Part shown: piece after piece, positions 8,131-16,289 of the stretch
Layout: every line of letters begins with the position of its first letter
Position numbering within the stretch: position 1 is the stretch's first letter
NCBI GenBank assembly: GCA_947179325.1
Contig: CAMXAU010000019.1
Location: forward strand, 1 to 55,710
Direction: 5' to 3'
Length of the DNA stretch: 55,710 nucleotides
Source of the DNA: an uncultured Bacteroidales bacterium
GTDB lineage: Bacteria > Bacteroidota > Bacteroidia > Bacteroidales > UBA932
The notes under the pieces: model-generated
Databases searched by the model: none
The model's input: the letters and a program-made list of their open reading frames with translations, nothing else
What the model was told of the DNA's origin: nothing
Position numbers and translations under genes: made by a program

Positions 8131-8973
8131 ATGGCAAGACAAAACAAAGATAGAAAAGTTAAGGACTACAGGATTGACCTTGTAGATGACAGAAGCCACA
8201 AGACACTATGGAACATCCGGCTCTCCAGGACCGGGTTCATCACATATTCAATATCAGCCATAATATTCGCTCTCATAGGCTTTTACTGTCTCATTGCATT
8301 CACTCCCATACGCAAGACAATCCCGGGCTACCCGGACTCCCATTCAAAAAAGATAGCGATACAGAACGCAATAAAGGTAGACTCCCTCGAAAGGCTCATT
8401 TCAAGGTGGGAGCTATACTCAGAGAATCTCCGCAGGGTCATTGACGGGGAAAAGCCGGTCAAGATAGACAGCATAATCCAGGCAAATGCCTATGCCGGCG
8501 GCAAATCACGCGAGGAGCTTAGCAGGAAGGACTCACTTCTCAGGCAGAATGTGATGAACGAGGAGCAGTTCGAGCTGTCCGCAAGGCACTCCCGCAACCT
8601 CCCGATCGAGGGCATGCATTTCTTCACCCCTCTCAAGGGCGTGATTTCCCAGGGGTATGATGTTGTCCACCCGTACATTGACATCACTGCACCTGAAAAT
8701 TCCGTTGTAATGGCGGTGCTTGACGGCACTGTGGTCTTTGCAGGCTGGAATGACGACACCGGATATACGATACAGATACAGCATGAAAACAACATCATAT
8801 CCATATACAAGCATAACCGCAAGCTCCTGAAAAAGACTGGAGACAAAGTGATGTCCGGCACACCGATAGCCCTTGTTGGCGGCACAGGTGAGCTGAGCAC
8901 TGGGGAGCATCTCCATTTCGAGCTATGGTACAGGGGCGAGGCGATTGACCCGACCAGATACATTAATTTCTGA
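8131..8973 (+). CDS. Membrane-anchored M23 family metallopeptidase
   Basis: Predicted peptidoglycan endopeptidase of 280 residues. A short basic N-terminus (RQNKDRKVKDYR) precedes one membrane span (roughly residues 32-55, ending LIAFTP), a coiled linker follows, and the LytM/M23 domain occupies about 165-280. Zinc and catalytic residues appear intact: HPYIDI, the later YKHN histidine, and HLHFELW. It lacks the LysM of the other M23 protein at 4667-5686, so the two are not simple duplicates. dxr begins 22 nt downstream. This type of anchored M23 protein is common in Bacteroidota; a structural rather than hydrolytic role cannot be excluded. Confidence 0.9.
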   Translation: MARQNKDRKVKDYRIDLVDDRSHKTLWNIRLSRTGFITYSISAIIFALIGFYCLIAFTPIRKTIPGYPDSHSKKIAIQNAIKVDSLERLISRWELYSENLRRVIDGEKPVKIDSIIQANAYAGGKSREELSRKDSLLRQNVMNEEQFELSARHSRNLPIEGMHFFTPLKGVISQGYDVVHPYIDITAPENSVVMAVLDGTVVFAGWNDDTGYTIQIQHENNIISIYKHNRKLLKKTGDKVMSGTPIALVGGTGELSTGEHLHFELWYRGEAIDPTRYINF

Positions 8974-8994
8974 CACATCTAAAATTTTTCAGAC

Positions 8995-10173
8995 TTGGAC
9001 AAGAGAAAAATTGCCATATTGGGTTCCACAGGGTCCATCGGGAGACAGGCCCTTGATGTCATTTCACAGCACAGCGACATGTTCGAAGTCGAGCTGCTTA
9101 CCGCGAACAACAGCAGCGAACTTCTTGTCGAGCAGGCAATAAAGTTCAACGCAAACAGCGTTGTTATCTGCAACGAAGAGAAATACGAAGAAGTCTCCAG
9201 GGCACTTGAGCCACATTATATAAAAGTATTTGCAGGAATGAAGTCCGTATGCGACCTCGTCGCAGGGGACAACATAGACATAGTCGTCACAGCCATGGTT
9301 GGCTTCAGCGGCCTTGAGTCGACAGTAGCCGCAATCAAGGCAGGAAAGGCGATCGCCCTTGCAAACAAGGAGACACTTGTTGCGGCAGGCTCGATTGTCA
9401 TGGACCTTGCGGCAAGGCACCATGCCGCCATCCTCCCAGTGGATTCGGAGCATTCGGCCATATTCCAGTGCCTGCAGGGATCCCACGGGGCCGGAATCGG
9501 GAAGATACACCTCACTGCATCCGGAGGGCCGTTCAGGGAATGGAGCCGCGAAGATATCGCAAAGGCCACCATGGAGCAGGCCCTCAGGCATCCTAAATGG
9601 AACATGGGCAGCAAGATAACCATCGACTCCGCCACAATGATGAACAAGGGCCTTGAGATAATAGAGGCCAAGTGGCTTTTCGGTGTTGAGCCTGGGCAGA
9701 TCAATGTTGTGGTGCACCCGCAGTCAATAATACACTCCATGGTTGAATTTGCGGACGGGGCCGTAATTGCACAGCTCGGGCACCCGGACATGCGAGAGCC
9801 TATACAGTACGCCCTCGCATATCCTGGAAGGCTGCCGTTTGACAACAGGAAACTGGATTTCGCAGAACTTGCCTCCCTGACATTCTTCGCCCCGGACACA
9901 GAAAAGTTCCCGGCAATAGGACTGGCATACAAGGCACTTGAAAAGGGTGGCAACATGCCATGCATAATGAATGCGGCGAACGAGGCGGCTGTAGCGGCAT
10001 ACCTCAAAGGCAGAATCGGATTCTACGATATAACGGACACTGTAGCTGAATGCATGGATGGTGCAGATTTTGCTGCATCGCCCTCCCTTGAAGACATTTT
10101 CAGTTCAAACGCCGCCGCCCTCATAAAAGCGAATGAAATTATAGACAGGATAGCGGCACAAAAGACTTTTTAG
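8995..10173 (+). CDS. dxr: 1-deoxy-D-xylulose-5-phosphate reductoisomerase
   Basis: NADPH-dependent second step of the MEP isoprenoid pathway, making 2-C-methyl-D-erythritol 4-phosphate. The 392-residue protein starts with the NADPH-binding loop GSTGSIG (10-16) and contains VDSEHSAIFQ and TASGGPF (substrate and metal sites), HPKWNMGSKITIDSATMMNKG and HPQSIIHSMVEF, all diagnostic. The start codon is TTG at 8995; no in-frame ATG exists just upstream, and the next residues match the family start. Its product feeds the undecaprenyl pathway, which includes uppS at 24003. Confidence 0.97.
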   Translation: MDKRKIAILGSTGSIGRQALDVISQHSDMFEVELLTANNSSELLVEQAIKFNANSVVICNEEKYEEVSRALEPHYIKVFAGMKSVCDLVAGDNIDIVVTAMVGFSGLESTVAAIKAGKAIALANKETLVAAGSIVMDLAARHHAAILPVDSEHSAIFQCLQGSHGAGIGKIHLTASGGPFREWSREDIAKATMEQALRHPKWNMGSKITIDSATMMNKGLEIIEAKWLFGVEPGQINVVVHPQSIIHSMVEFADGAVIAQLGHPDMREPIQYALAYPGRLPFDNRKLDFAELASLTFFAPDTEKFPAIGLAYKALEKGGNMPCIMNAANEAAVAAYLKGRIGFYDITDTVAECMDGADFAASPSLEDIFSSNAAALIKANEIIDRIAAQKTF

Positions 10174-10180
10174 CAGAGAC

Positions 10181-11488
10181 ATGGTTTTTCTTATCAAACT
10201 GTTGCAGGTAATACTTGCACTTTCAATACTCGTACTGGTACATGAGCTTGGACATTTTTTCTTCGCCAAGCTGTTCAGGATAAAAGTGGACAAATTCTAC
10301 CTTTTCTTTGACATAGGGGGATTTTCCCTCCTTAAGTTCAAGCCAAGAAACTCAGACACAGAATACGGTATAGGATGGCTGCCGTTAGGAGGATACTGCA
10401 AGATATCCGGGATGATAGATGAATCCATGGACACGGAGTCACTCAAGCAGGATCCCAAGCCATGGGAGTTCCGTTCCAAGCCTGCGTGGCAGAGGCTGCT
10501 CGTGATGTCAGGAGGAGTACTTTTCAACTTCATACTGGCAATAATGCTGTACATAGGCATACTCGCAGGCTGGGGAGAAAGCTATATCAGCAACGAGGAC
10601 AGCCAGATATACGTCAACGAACTGGCATACGACATGGGATTCAGGAATGGAGACCACATAATAAAGTTTGATGACTACGTTCCTGACAACTTCGGGATGC
10701 TCCAGGCAGACCTTGCGCGCCAGACTGCACGCAAGGCATCAATCCTGCGTGGCAAAGACACGATAGACATCTACATTGACCATAACAGGCTCGGGGAGAT
10801 CCTGAACACGCCGGGGATGTTCGGGCTTGCAATGCCGTTCATAATCGACACTGTCCCTCCTGCATCACCCAACAGCGGCTCCGGCCTTCTGAAAGGCGAC
10901 AGGATTGTTTCTATAGACGGCACAGGGATTGATTTCATCCAGGATTCAAGGAAACTGCTCGCTGCACATTCCGGACAGGAGGTCCCTGTAAGTGTAACCC
11001 GTGGCACGGACACTCTCCAGATGATGCTGCAGGTCGACACCACAGGAAAATTGGGTGTCTACACGTCTATGCCAGGGCTAAAGACAAGGAAATATTCTTT
11101 CACAGAAGCGATACCGGCAGGATTCAAGATGACCTTCAGCACAATCGGAGGCTACCTGAAAGACCTCAGGCTTGTCTTTACGCCAAGCACTGAAGCCTAC
11201 AAGTCAGTCGGCAGCTTCATTACAATCGGGCAGATATTCCCGTCGGCATGGGACTGGTTCAGCTTTATCAATATACTTGCGCTGCTGTCAATCATGCTTG
11301 GAGTAATGAACCTCCTGCCGATTCCTGCACTTGACGGAGGACACATCGTCTTCACAATATATGAGATGATTACAGGCCGCAAGCCAAGCGACAGATTCCT
11401 GACTGTGGCGCAGATAACAGGAATGATTCTCCTTTTCTGCCTTATGCTGCTTGCGTTCGGCAATGATTTCGCAAGATTATTCAGATAA
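10181..11488 (+). CDS. rseP: RseP-type site-2 zinc metalloprotease
   Basis: Intramembrane protease (M50) that in other bacteria cleaves anti-sigma factors and remnant signal peptides. The 435-residue protein has HELGH (21-25) in its first transmembrane helix, a central periplasmic region with PDZ-like sequence (PNSGSGLLKGDRIVSIDG), and NLLPIPALDGGH near the end supplying the third metal ligand. dxr ends 7 nt upstream and the DUF4837 lipoprotein begins 12 nt downstream, so the three are probably one operon. The local substrate is not identifiable. Confidence 0.95.
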   Translation: MVFLIKLLQVILALSILVLVHELGHFFFAKLFRIKVDKFYLFFDIGGFSLLKFKPRNSDTEYGIGWLPLGGYCKISGMIDESMDTESLKQDPKPWEFRSKPAWQRLLVMSGGVLFNFILAIMLYIGILAGWGESYISNEDSQIYVNELAYDMGFRNGDHIIKFDDYVPDNFGMLQADLARQTARKASILRGKDTIDIYIDHNRLGEILNTPGMFGLAMPFIIDTVPPASPNSGSGLLKGDRIVSIDGTGIDFIQDSRKLLAAHSGQEVPVSVTRGTDTLQMMLQVDTTGKLGVYTSMPGLKTRKYSFTEAIPAGFKMTFSTIGGYLKDLRLVFTPSTEAYKSVGSFITIGQIFPSAWDWFSFINILALLSIMLGVMNLLPIPALDGGHIVFTIYEMITGRKPSDRFLTVAQITGMILLFCLMLLAFGNDFARLFR

Positions 11489-11500
11489 CAACATAATGAT

Positions 11501-12532
11501 ATGAAACAGTTTCTTTCAATAATGGCGTTTGCCGCCCTGCTGCTCTCTTTCACATCCTGTAAAGAAGGCTCACGCAAGAAAGCCCTTCTCCCTACAATCA
11601 GCGGAAAGGCCGGAGAAGTCATAGTCGTAATAAGCAAAGGCGAATGGGAAAGCTCCACAGGAACTACAATCCGCGACATCCTTGCAACAGACTGCCCTTT
11701 CCTGCCACAGAAAGAGCCTCTATATACACTTGTGAACATCTCTCCTTCTGCATTCACAAACATATTCCAGATACACAGGAACATCCTGATTGTCAACATC
11801 AGCAACGATGTCACAGAACCTGGGGTAGTCTACAGGAACGACGTCTGGGCACAGCCGCAATGTGTCATTTCCGTAAACGCGATAGACAGTGAATCCGCCT
11901 CACAGCTCATAAAGGACAACGAGGAAAGGATTCTCCACACCCTTGAGCAGGCAGAAAGGGACAGGATCATAGGCAACGCGAAAAAATACGAGGAGCGCTC
12001 GCTGCCGCCAGCCGTAATAAGCATGGTCGGAGGCTCGCCTCACTTCCCTACCGGGTATGTACTGAAGAAGAAGACAAATGATTTCATATGGATTGCATAC
12101 GAGACAACCTACATCAACCAGGGCATATTCATCTACAAATACCCTGTAAGCGGGGAAGATGACCTGAGCGTGGAAAAGATTATCGCCATGAGAAATGAAG
12201 TCCTGCAGAAAAACGTACCGGGAATGTTTGAGAACACCTATATGACGACCAGCGACATCACAATGCCGGGAATCGAGTATATAAAATACAAAGGACGCGA
12301 ATTTGCCGAGGTCAGGGGATACTGGGAAGTCCACAATGACTATATGGGCGGCCCGTTTGTCTCGCAGTCATTCTACAGCAGGGACGGAAAGGACATAATC
12401 GTGCTGGAAGGCTTTGTCTACGCTCCAAGATACGACAAGAGACATTACCTCCGCCAGGTTGAATCCATTCTATATTCATTCGAATGGGCAGAGCAGGAGT
12501 CCGGAAAGCAGAAAATCACACAAGTTTATTGA
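11501..12532 (+). CDS. DUF4837 family lipoprotein
   Basis: Function unknown. The 343-residue protein has a signal peptide with lipobox-like SFTSC (Cys20). Its mature part contains GKAGEVIVVISKGEWES near the start and a central region with PVSGEDDLSVEKIIAMRNEVLQKNVPG. This matches what I recall of the Bacteroidota-restricted DUF4837 proteins, which sit next to rseP in many genomes. The tight spacing to rseP suggests a linked envelope role, which is an inference. No enzymatic motif was recognised. Confidence 0.8.
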   Translation: MKQFLSIMAFAALLLSFTSCKEGSRKKALLPTISGKAGEVIVVISKGEWESSTGTTIRDILATDCPFLPQKEPLYTLVNISPSAFTNIFQIHRNILIVNISNDVTEPGVVYRNDVWAQPQCVISVNAIDSESASQLIKDNEERILHTLEQAERDRIIGNAKKYEERSLPPAVISMVGGSPHFPTGYVLKKKTNDFIWIAYETTYINQGIFIYKYPVSGEDDLSVEKIIAMRNEVLQKNVPGMFENTYMTTSDITMPGIEYIKYKGREFAEVRGYWEVHNDYMGGPFVSQSFYSRDGKDIIVLEGFVYAPRYDKRHYLRQVESILYSFEWAEQESGKQKITQVY

Positions 12533-12559
12533 TATTTGAAGATAAAAAGGCAAAAATAT

Positions 12560-12590
12560 TTTGTCTTAAAAAAAATATTACATACCTTTG
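12560..12590 (+). promoter_or_regulatory. Bacteroidota-type promoter for tRNA-Glu and rpsT
   Basis: TTTG at 12560-12563 and TACCTTTG at 12583-12590 are separated by 19 bp, matching the -33/-7 consensus of the primary sigma factor in this phylum. It lies 39 nt upstream of the tRNA. Confidence 0.8.
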
Positions 12591-12629
12591 CACTCCCTTT
12601 GATAGTTCACCGGATTCAAAGGTAATTTT

Positions 12630-12701
12630 GGTGGGTTCGTATAACGGCTAGTACTCAAGATTTTCATTCTTGCAATAGGGGTTCGATTCCCCTACCCACT
12701 A
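12630..12701 (+). tRNA. tRNA-Glu (anticodon UUC)
   Basis: A full cloverleaf can be folded by hand. The acceptor stem is GGTGGGT with ACCCACT (one G-U pair), the D arm GTAT...GTAC, the anticodon stem CAAGA/TCTTG with loop TTTTCAT (anticodon TTC), and the T arm AGGGG-TTCGATT-CCCCT. The discriminator is A and no CCA is encoded. rpsT starts 25 nt after it. Confidence 0.95.
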
Positions 12702-12725
12702 CGAAAAATATAAAAAATAAAAACA

Positions 12726-12980
12726 ATGGCAAATCACGCATCAGCTGACAAGCGCTATCGCCAGAGCGAGAGACGCAGATTGCATAATAAATATTATGCA
12801 AAGACAACAAGGAACGCAATTCGCGCGTTGAGAAACACCACTGACAAGAAGACTGCAGAAGCAAATGCTCCTAAAGTATATGCCATGATTGACAAGCTTG
12901 CTAAGATTGGTGTTATCCATAAGAACAAGGCAGCAAACCTCAAAAGTGGAATTGCAGTCTATATAAACAAACTTTCTTAA
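12726..12980 (+). CDS. rpsT: 30S ribosomal protein S20
   Basis: Small-subunit protein bS20, 84 residues, lysine/alanine-rich. It begins [18 protein letters not shown] and ends with [17 protein letters not shown], both typical. The leader is A-rich without a Shine-Dalgarno site, as usual in this phylum. It appears to be expressed from the promoter ahead of tRNA-Glu, so the tRNA would be processed from the same transcript. A terminator follows at 13022. Confidence 0.97.
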   Translation: MANHASADKRYRQSERRRLHNKYYAKTTRNAIRALRNTTDKKTAEANAPKVYAMIDKLAKIGVIHKNKAANLKSGIAVYINKLS

Positions 12981-13021
12981 TGAAAGTCAACCTTTTAAGG
13001 GTATTCTTATAGCTAAGGAAG

Positions 13022-13049
13022 CTGCTGCCTCGGTAGCAGTTTCTTTTTT
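13022..13049 (+). terminator. Rho-independent terminator after rpsT
   Basis: The short GC stem CTGCTG...TAGCAG (13022-13039, one G-U pair) is followed by TTTCTTTTTT. It separates rpsT from tRNA-Pro. Confidence 0.8.
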
Positions 13050-13055
13050 AGGAAA

Positions 13056-13128
13056 CGGGATGTAGCGCAGTTGGTAGCGCACTACGTTCGGGACGTAGGG
13101 GTCGGGCGTTCGAGTCGCCTCATCCCGA
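13056..13128 (+). tRNA. tRNA-Pro (anticodon CGG)
   Basis: The acceptor stem CGGGATG/CATCCCG begins with the C1 typical of bacterial tRNA-Pro. The anticodon stem is CTACG/CGTAG with loop TTCGGGA (anticodon CGG). The T arm is GGGCG-TTCGAGT-CGCCT (one G-U pair), the discriminator is A, and there is no encoded CCA. It starts 7 nt after the rpsT terminator T run, so it needs its own promoter or read-through; none was seen. Confidence 0.95.
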
Positions 13129-13134
13129 CTGGTC

Positions 13135-13172
13135 AAGCGGCAGACGAAGATTTCGCCTGCCGCTTGTCTCTT
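13135..13172 (+). terminator. Hairpin terminator after tRNA-Pro
   Basis: The arms AAGCGGCAG (13135-13143) and CTGCCGCTT (13157-13165) pair perfectly and are followed by the T-rich GTCTCTT. Confidence 0.75.
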
Positions 13173-13220
13173 TATATATTCCGACCGAAGAAGAGCTTAG
13201 CAGAAATGCGTATATACAAG

Positions 13221-13252
13221 TTCGGCTGCAACCCGCAAGGATTACAGCCGAA
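13221..13252 (-). terminator. Hairpin downstream of the porin gene
   Basis: The perfect 8-bp arms TTCGGCTG (13221-13228) and CAGCCGAA (13245-13252) flank a 16-nt loop, 28 nt past the minus-strand porin stop. No clear U run follows on the minus strand, so this is a weak terminator or an RNA-stabilising 3' hairpin. The rest of 13173-13279 shows nothing recognisable. Confidence 0.45.
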
Positions 13253-13279
13253 TATATGCAGATCTGTTGCTCTGCCGTT

Positions 13280-14641
13280 TTAGAATGTGAATTTCACCAT
13301 CATCTGCACACGGTGGTTACCGACCCAGTGCAGACCTTCAGTGGAAAGTCCCTTTGCATTGTAGCTTTTTCCGTCACCGTACTGCGCAGCTGTATAATTA
13401 TATTCCATAGCGAGGGTGAACTTCCCGATATTGTATGCGACAGTAGGAATAATACGCCACATCGAGTTCAGATTCTTGAAGCCGTTAGCATTGAAATAGA
13501 AATCTGACGGATCAACCACACCGTTTACATTGACGAGGTCGTCCTTTGCCCCGAGATTCTTGATATATCCTCCCATGAGCATCACCTGCCATTCCTTCCC
13601 ATATGAGAGAGAAGCCCATGTAGAAGAAGTCTGGAGAGGGGTATACTCATAATGTCCATCATCAAAACTTTTATCTGAAATGCCATATCCTCCCATGAGG
13701 TTCATATGCTCACCGGCCTGGCTGTATATGGTCTTGGCCTTTACCTCAAAAGTCTTATGCCTGTACTGGAGATAGACATACGGATTCACTGTTGTAATCC
13801 TGTCTTTCACCTTTACAGTAACATTATTGGAATTCTCTCCTGTAGTCCTCGGCTTGATGCTCAGAACGCTCGCTCCTGCCCTCGCGAGGAAACCTTCATC
13901 TGTCTTCAGCGTAAGCCCCACATATCCCTCAGGAGTACCGGCATACTTGATATATTCGGCAGAAGCTCCGTTTGGACCCTGTGACAGATACTGCATCTGC
14001 CATATCGCACCCGCTGTAATCATGAAATACTTGCCAAGTGAGGCATCCATAAGCACCATTGGAGTACGGCTGAACGCATTAAATGGAGTACCTGTCTCAA
14101 GGCTGGTGACATGTGGCTGATCCGCAGCCATCGGATGCCATGTCTGTCCGAGCTTGAGCATAACTGACGCCTGGCCTTCATCCCCCATGGCAAGCTTGTC
14201 CCAGCCGATTGTCATATATGCCTGACGAAGACGCAGCTGCGCTGTACCATTGATCTTGTTGGTAAGTCCGGCATAGAAGTCTGTCTCGACCTTGGCCCCG
14301 AACTTTGTCCTTCCGATCTGGTATCCTGTGACATCGACACCAAGGCGTGTTGTCAAGGCCAGGAATCTGAAAGAAGCCTGCTCGTTTAGATCCTGGGAGC
14401 CGTCCTCATTCATATTGACATCAAGAGGAAGATAATAGAAAAGGTCACCTGTCCCGGCAACGCTTTCCCTCGTATCCACGGCAAAATAGTTACGGACAAA
14501 CCCATAGAACTTGAAATGGTTCTTCAGTTCCTGCTTTACTGCGTTTCCGCCGTGCGACCTGCTCTTTTCCGGAGCCTCGACTGCATTTGCTGCAGAAGCA
14601 ATCATTGCGACTGCAGACATAAGGCAAATAAGTCTTTTCAT
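13280..14641 (-). CDS. DcaP-like outer-membrane porin
   Basis: Predicted trimeric outer-membrane channel. From ATG 14641 the 453-residue protein has a signal peptide (MKRLICLMSAVAMIASAANA). A mature N-terminal segment with NHFKFYGFVRNYFAVDTRES follows, then alternating amphipathic strands with aromatic girdles, ending in the strand VQMMVKFTF with terminal Phe, as expected for BamA-dependent barrels. RTKFGAKVETDFYAG and LRLRQAYMTIGW resemble the DcaP family known from dicarboxylate uptake in Acinetobacter and from Bacteroidota relatives. The gene directly upstream encodes a dicarboxylate:sodium symporter, which supports a role in importing the same substrates. Substrate assignment is inferred. 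Confidence 0.75.
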   Translation of the reverse strand: MKRLICLMSAVAMIASAANAVEAPEKSRSHGGNAVKQELKNHFKFYGFVRNYFAVDTRESVAGTGDLFYYLPLDVNMNEDGSQDLNEQASFRFLALTTRLGVDVTGYQIGRTKFGAKVETDFYAGLTNKINGTAQLRLRQAYMTIGWDKLAMGDEGQASVMLKLGQTWHPMAADQPHVTSLETGTPFNAFSRTPMVLMDASLGKYFMITAGAIWQMQYLSQGPNGASAEYIKYAGTPEGYVGLTLKTDEGFLARAGASVLSIKPRTTGENSNNVTVKVKDRITTVNPYVYLQYRHKTFEVKAKTIYSQAGEHMNLMGGYGISDKSFDDGHYEYTPLQTSSTWASLSYGKEWQVMLMGGYIKNLGAKDDLVNVNGVVDPSDFYFNANGFKNLNSMWRIIPTVAYNIGKFTLAMEYNYTAAQYGDGKSYNAKGLSTEGLHWVGNHRVQMMVKFTF

Positions 14642-14668
14642 TGTCATAAATCAATTATTAATCATAAA

Positions 14669-14700
14669 AATAAGGTTATCCGGATGTGGATAACCTTATT
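14669..14700 (-). terminator. Perfect hairpin between the symporter and the porin
   Basis: A 13-bp perfect stem (14669-14681 with 14688-14700) with a 6-nt loop is followed on the minus strand by five T. It can end the symporter transcript. A possible minus-strand -7 box lies upstream of it at 14724-14731, which would put the hairpin in the porin leader. Confidence 0.75.
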
Positions 14701-14723
14701 ATACATACACCCGAATAGGGCGG

Positions 14724-14731
14724 CAAATATA
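14724..14731 (-). promoter_or_regulatory. Possible -7 box for the porin gene
   Basis: CAAATATA on the plus strand is TATATTTG on the minus strand, matching TAnnTTTG. A TTTTG element lies about 22 bp upstream inside the symporter's last codons. Transcription from here would run through the 14669-14700 hairpin before reaching the porin ATG at 14641. Confidence 0.45.
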
Positions 14732-14742
14732 TCAATAAAATA

Positions 14743-16179
14743 TCAAATTCCCACAAAAATCAGCATCAGGTAGCCAATGGTAAAACCGATAAGCCCCAAT
14801 ATGAGTCCGACCTTTGTCATATCCCTGGTTGTAACCAGTCCTGTAGAATGGGCAAGCGCATTCGGTGGAGTCGAGATAGGGAAAAGCATCGCAAGCGATG
14901 TCGACAGTGCCACACCGACAAGAAGCGTCTTCACTCCCCCGACAGGGTCGAGGGACGCCCCCATTCCCACTCCGACAGCACTCAATATCGGCACAATAAG
15001 GTTTGCCGCCGCAGTATTGGAGATGAAATTTGAGATGAAGTATCCGAGGAATCCAGATGCAAGGAGGACAACAATCGGAAGCCATGAGCCAAACGGTATG
15101 GCTGTCACAAGATGCTCTGCAAGCCCGGTACTGTTAAGCGCAACTCCCAGTGCAAATCCTCCGGCAACCATCCAGAGCACACTCCAGTTGATTTCCTTAA
15201 GGTCCTCCCTTGTTATCACTCCCGTCACACAGAACACTCCCACTGGAATCATCGCCACGACATTTGCGTTGATGCCGGTAACCCTGTCAAGCATCCAGAG
15301 GATAATCGTTATTGCGAAAGTAGCCCATACTATATATGTATGCGGAGTCCTCCTGGCATTTCCTGTAATGTTTAGCTCTATGGACTTTGCCTTGAACGGG
15401 AACATCCAAAGAAGAAGCCCCCATGCAATAAGAAGCATCACAATGACGTAAGGGACCATCAGGAGCATCCAGTCGCCGAAGCCGACTCCCATATGCAGGG
15501 TATCATTAAGGTAGCTCAATGCAATGGCATTCGGAGGTGTTCCGATCGGAGTTCCGATACCTCCAAGGTTTGCAGCAATCGGAATCGCAAGGGCAAGGCC
15601 TATCTTTCCTTTCCCGTCAGGCGGAAGTGTCTTGAGGACAGGGGCCAGGAATGTGAGCATCATCGCAGCAGTTGCAGTGTTGCTCATGAACATGGAGAAC
15701 AGGCCTATGACAAAAAGGAATCCAAGAAGCACGAACTGCGGTTTCTTTCCAAATGGCCACAGGAGCACTCTTGCCAGCTGCACATCAAGCCCTACCTTGG
15801 TAGCGGCTATGGCAAGCACAAATCCGCCAAGGAAAAGCATTATGACAGGGTCAGCGAACGTGGACAGCAATGACTTGTAGCTTACAAACGTCCCCATGTC
15901 TGGACCTTTCATGAACGAGACACTGCTGTCGGATATGGTCAGCAGCATCACTACGATTATAAGCACAGATGTGGTCCACGTCGGTATTATCTCGAACATC
16001 CACATGAGAGCGGCAAAGACAAATATTGCTATTGTCCTCTGTTCCACAACGGTAAGCCCGTCAATACCGAAAAATGAAGTTGGCACAAGCCATAGGAAAA
16101 GTGTGATTGCAATAACAATCGGAAGCATTACGAATAGCTTCACAGAGAATTTTTTCTCAGGGGCAGAAGTTGTCGCCAT
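14743..16179 (-). CDS. DASS/SLC13 family sodium:dicarboxylate symporter
   Basis: Inner-membrane carrier predicted to import C4-dicarboxylates (succinate, fumarate, malate) with Na+. The 478-residue protein has many hydrophobic helices. It has the two DASS Ser-Asn-Thr motifs: FMSNTATAAMMLTF in the first half and FISNFISNTAAANLIVP in the second. IGTPPNAIA and STPPNALAHS are the matching proline-rich hairpin segments. The length fits bacterial members such as VcINDY and SdcS. It lies upstream of the DcaP-like porin and downstream of gdhA and the ferredoxin oxidoreductase genes, all on one strand. Confidence 0.93.
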   Translation of the reverse strand: MATTSAPEKKFSVKLFVMLPIVIAITLFLWLVPTSFFGIDGLTVVEQRTIAIFVFAALMWMFEIIPTWTTSVLIIVVMLLTISDSSVSFMKGPDMGTFVSYKSLLSTFADPVIMLFLGGFVLAIAATKVGLDVQLARVLLWPFGKKPQFVLLGFLFVIGLFSMFMSNTATAAMMLTFLAPVLKTLPPDGKGKIGLALAIPIAANLGGIGTPIGTPPNAIALSYLNDTLHMGVGFGDWMLLMVPYVIVMLLIAWGLLLWMFPFKAKSIELNITGNARRTPHTYIVWATFAITIILWMLDRVTGINANVVAMIPVGVFCVTGVITREDLKEINWSVLWMVAGGFALGVALNSTGLAEHLVTAIPFGSWLPIVVLLASGFLGYFISNFISNTAAANLIVPILSAVGVGMGASLDPVGGVKTLLVGVALSTSLAMLFPISTPPNALAHSTGLVTTRDMTKVGLILGLIGFTIGYLMLIFVGI

Positions 16180-16223
16180 ATTGAAATGTTTAGTTATTGG
16201 TTTAGCACTGTGTTAAACAAAAT

Positions 16224-16251
16224 ACATCCGTTCTGGTTGCAAAACGGATGT
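16224..16251 (-). terminator. Terminator after gdhA
   Basis: The arms ACATCCGTT (16224-16232) and AACGGATGT (16243-16251) form a 9-bp stem, followed on the minus strand by ATTTTGTTT. Confidence 0.7.
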
Positions 16252-16289
16252 AAATTTAATCAATAATATCAGATATGCAAAAGAGGACA

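Noticed and set aside
12664..12864. 66-codon minus-strand frame over tRNA-Glu and rpsT
   Set aside because: Overlaps the tRNA and the ribosomal gene on the opposite strand; no family resemblance.
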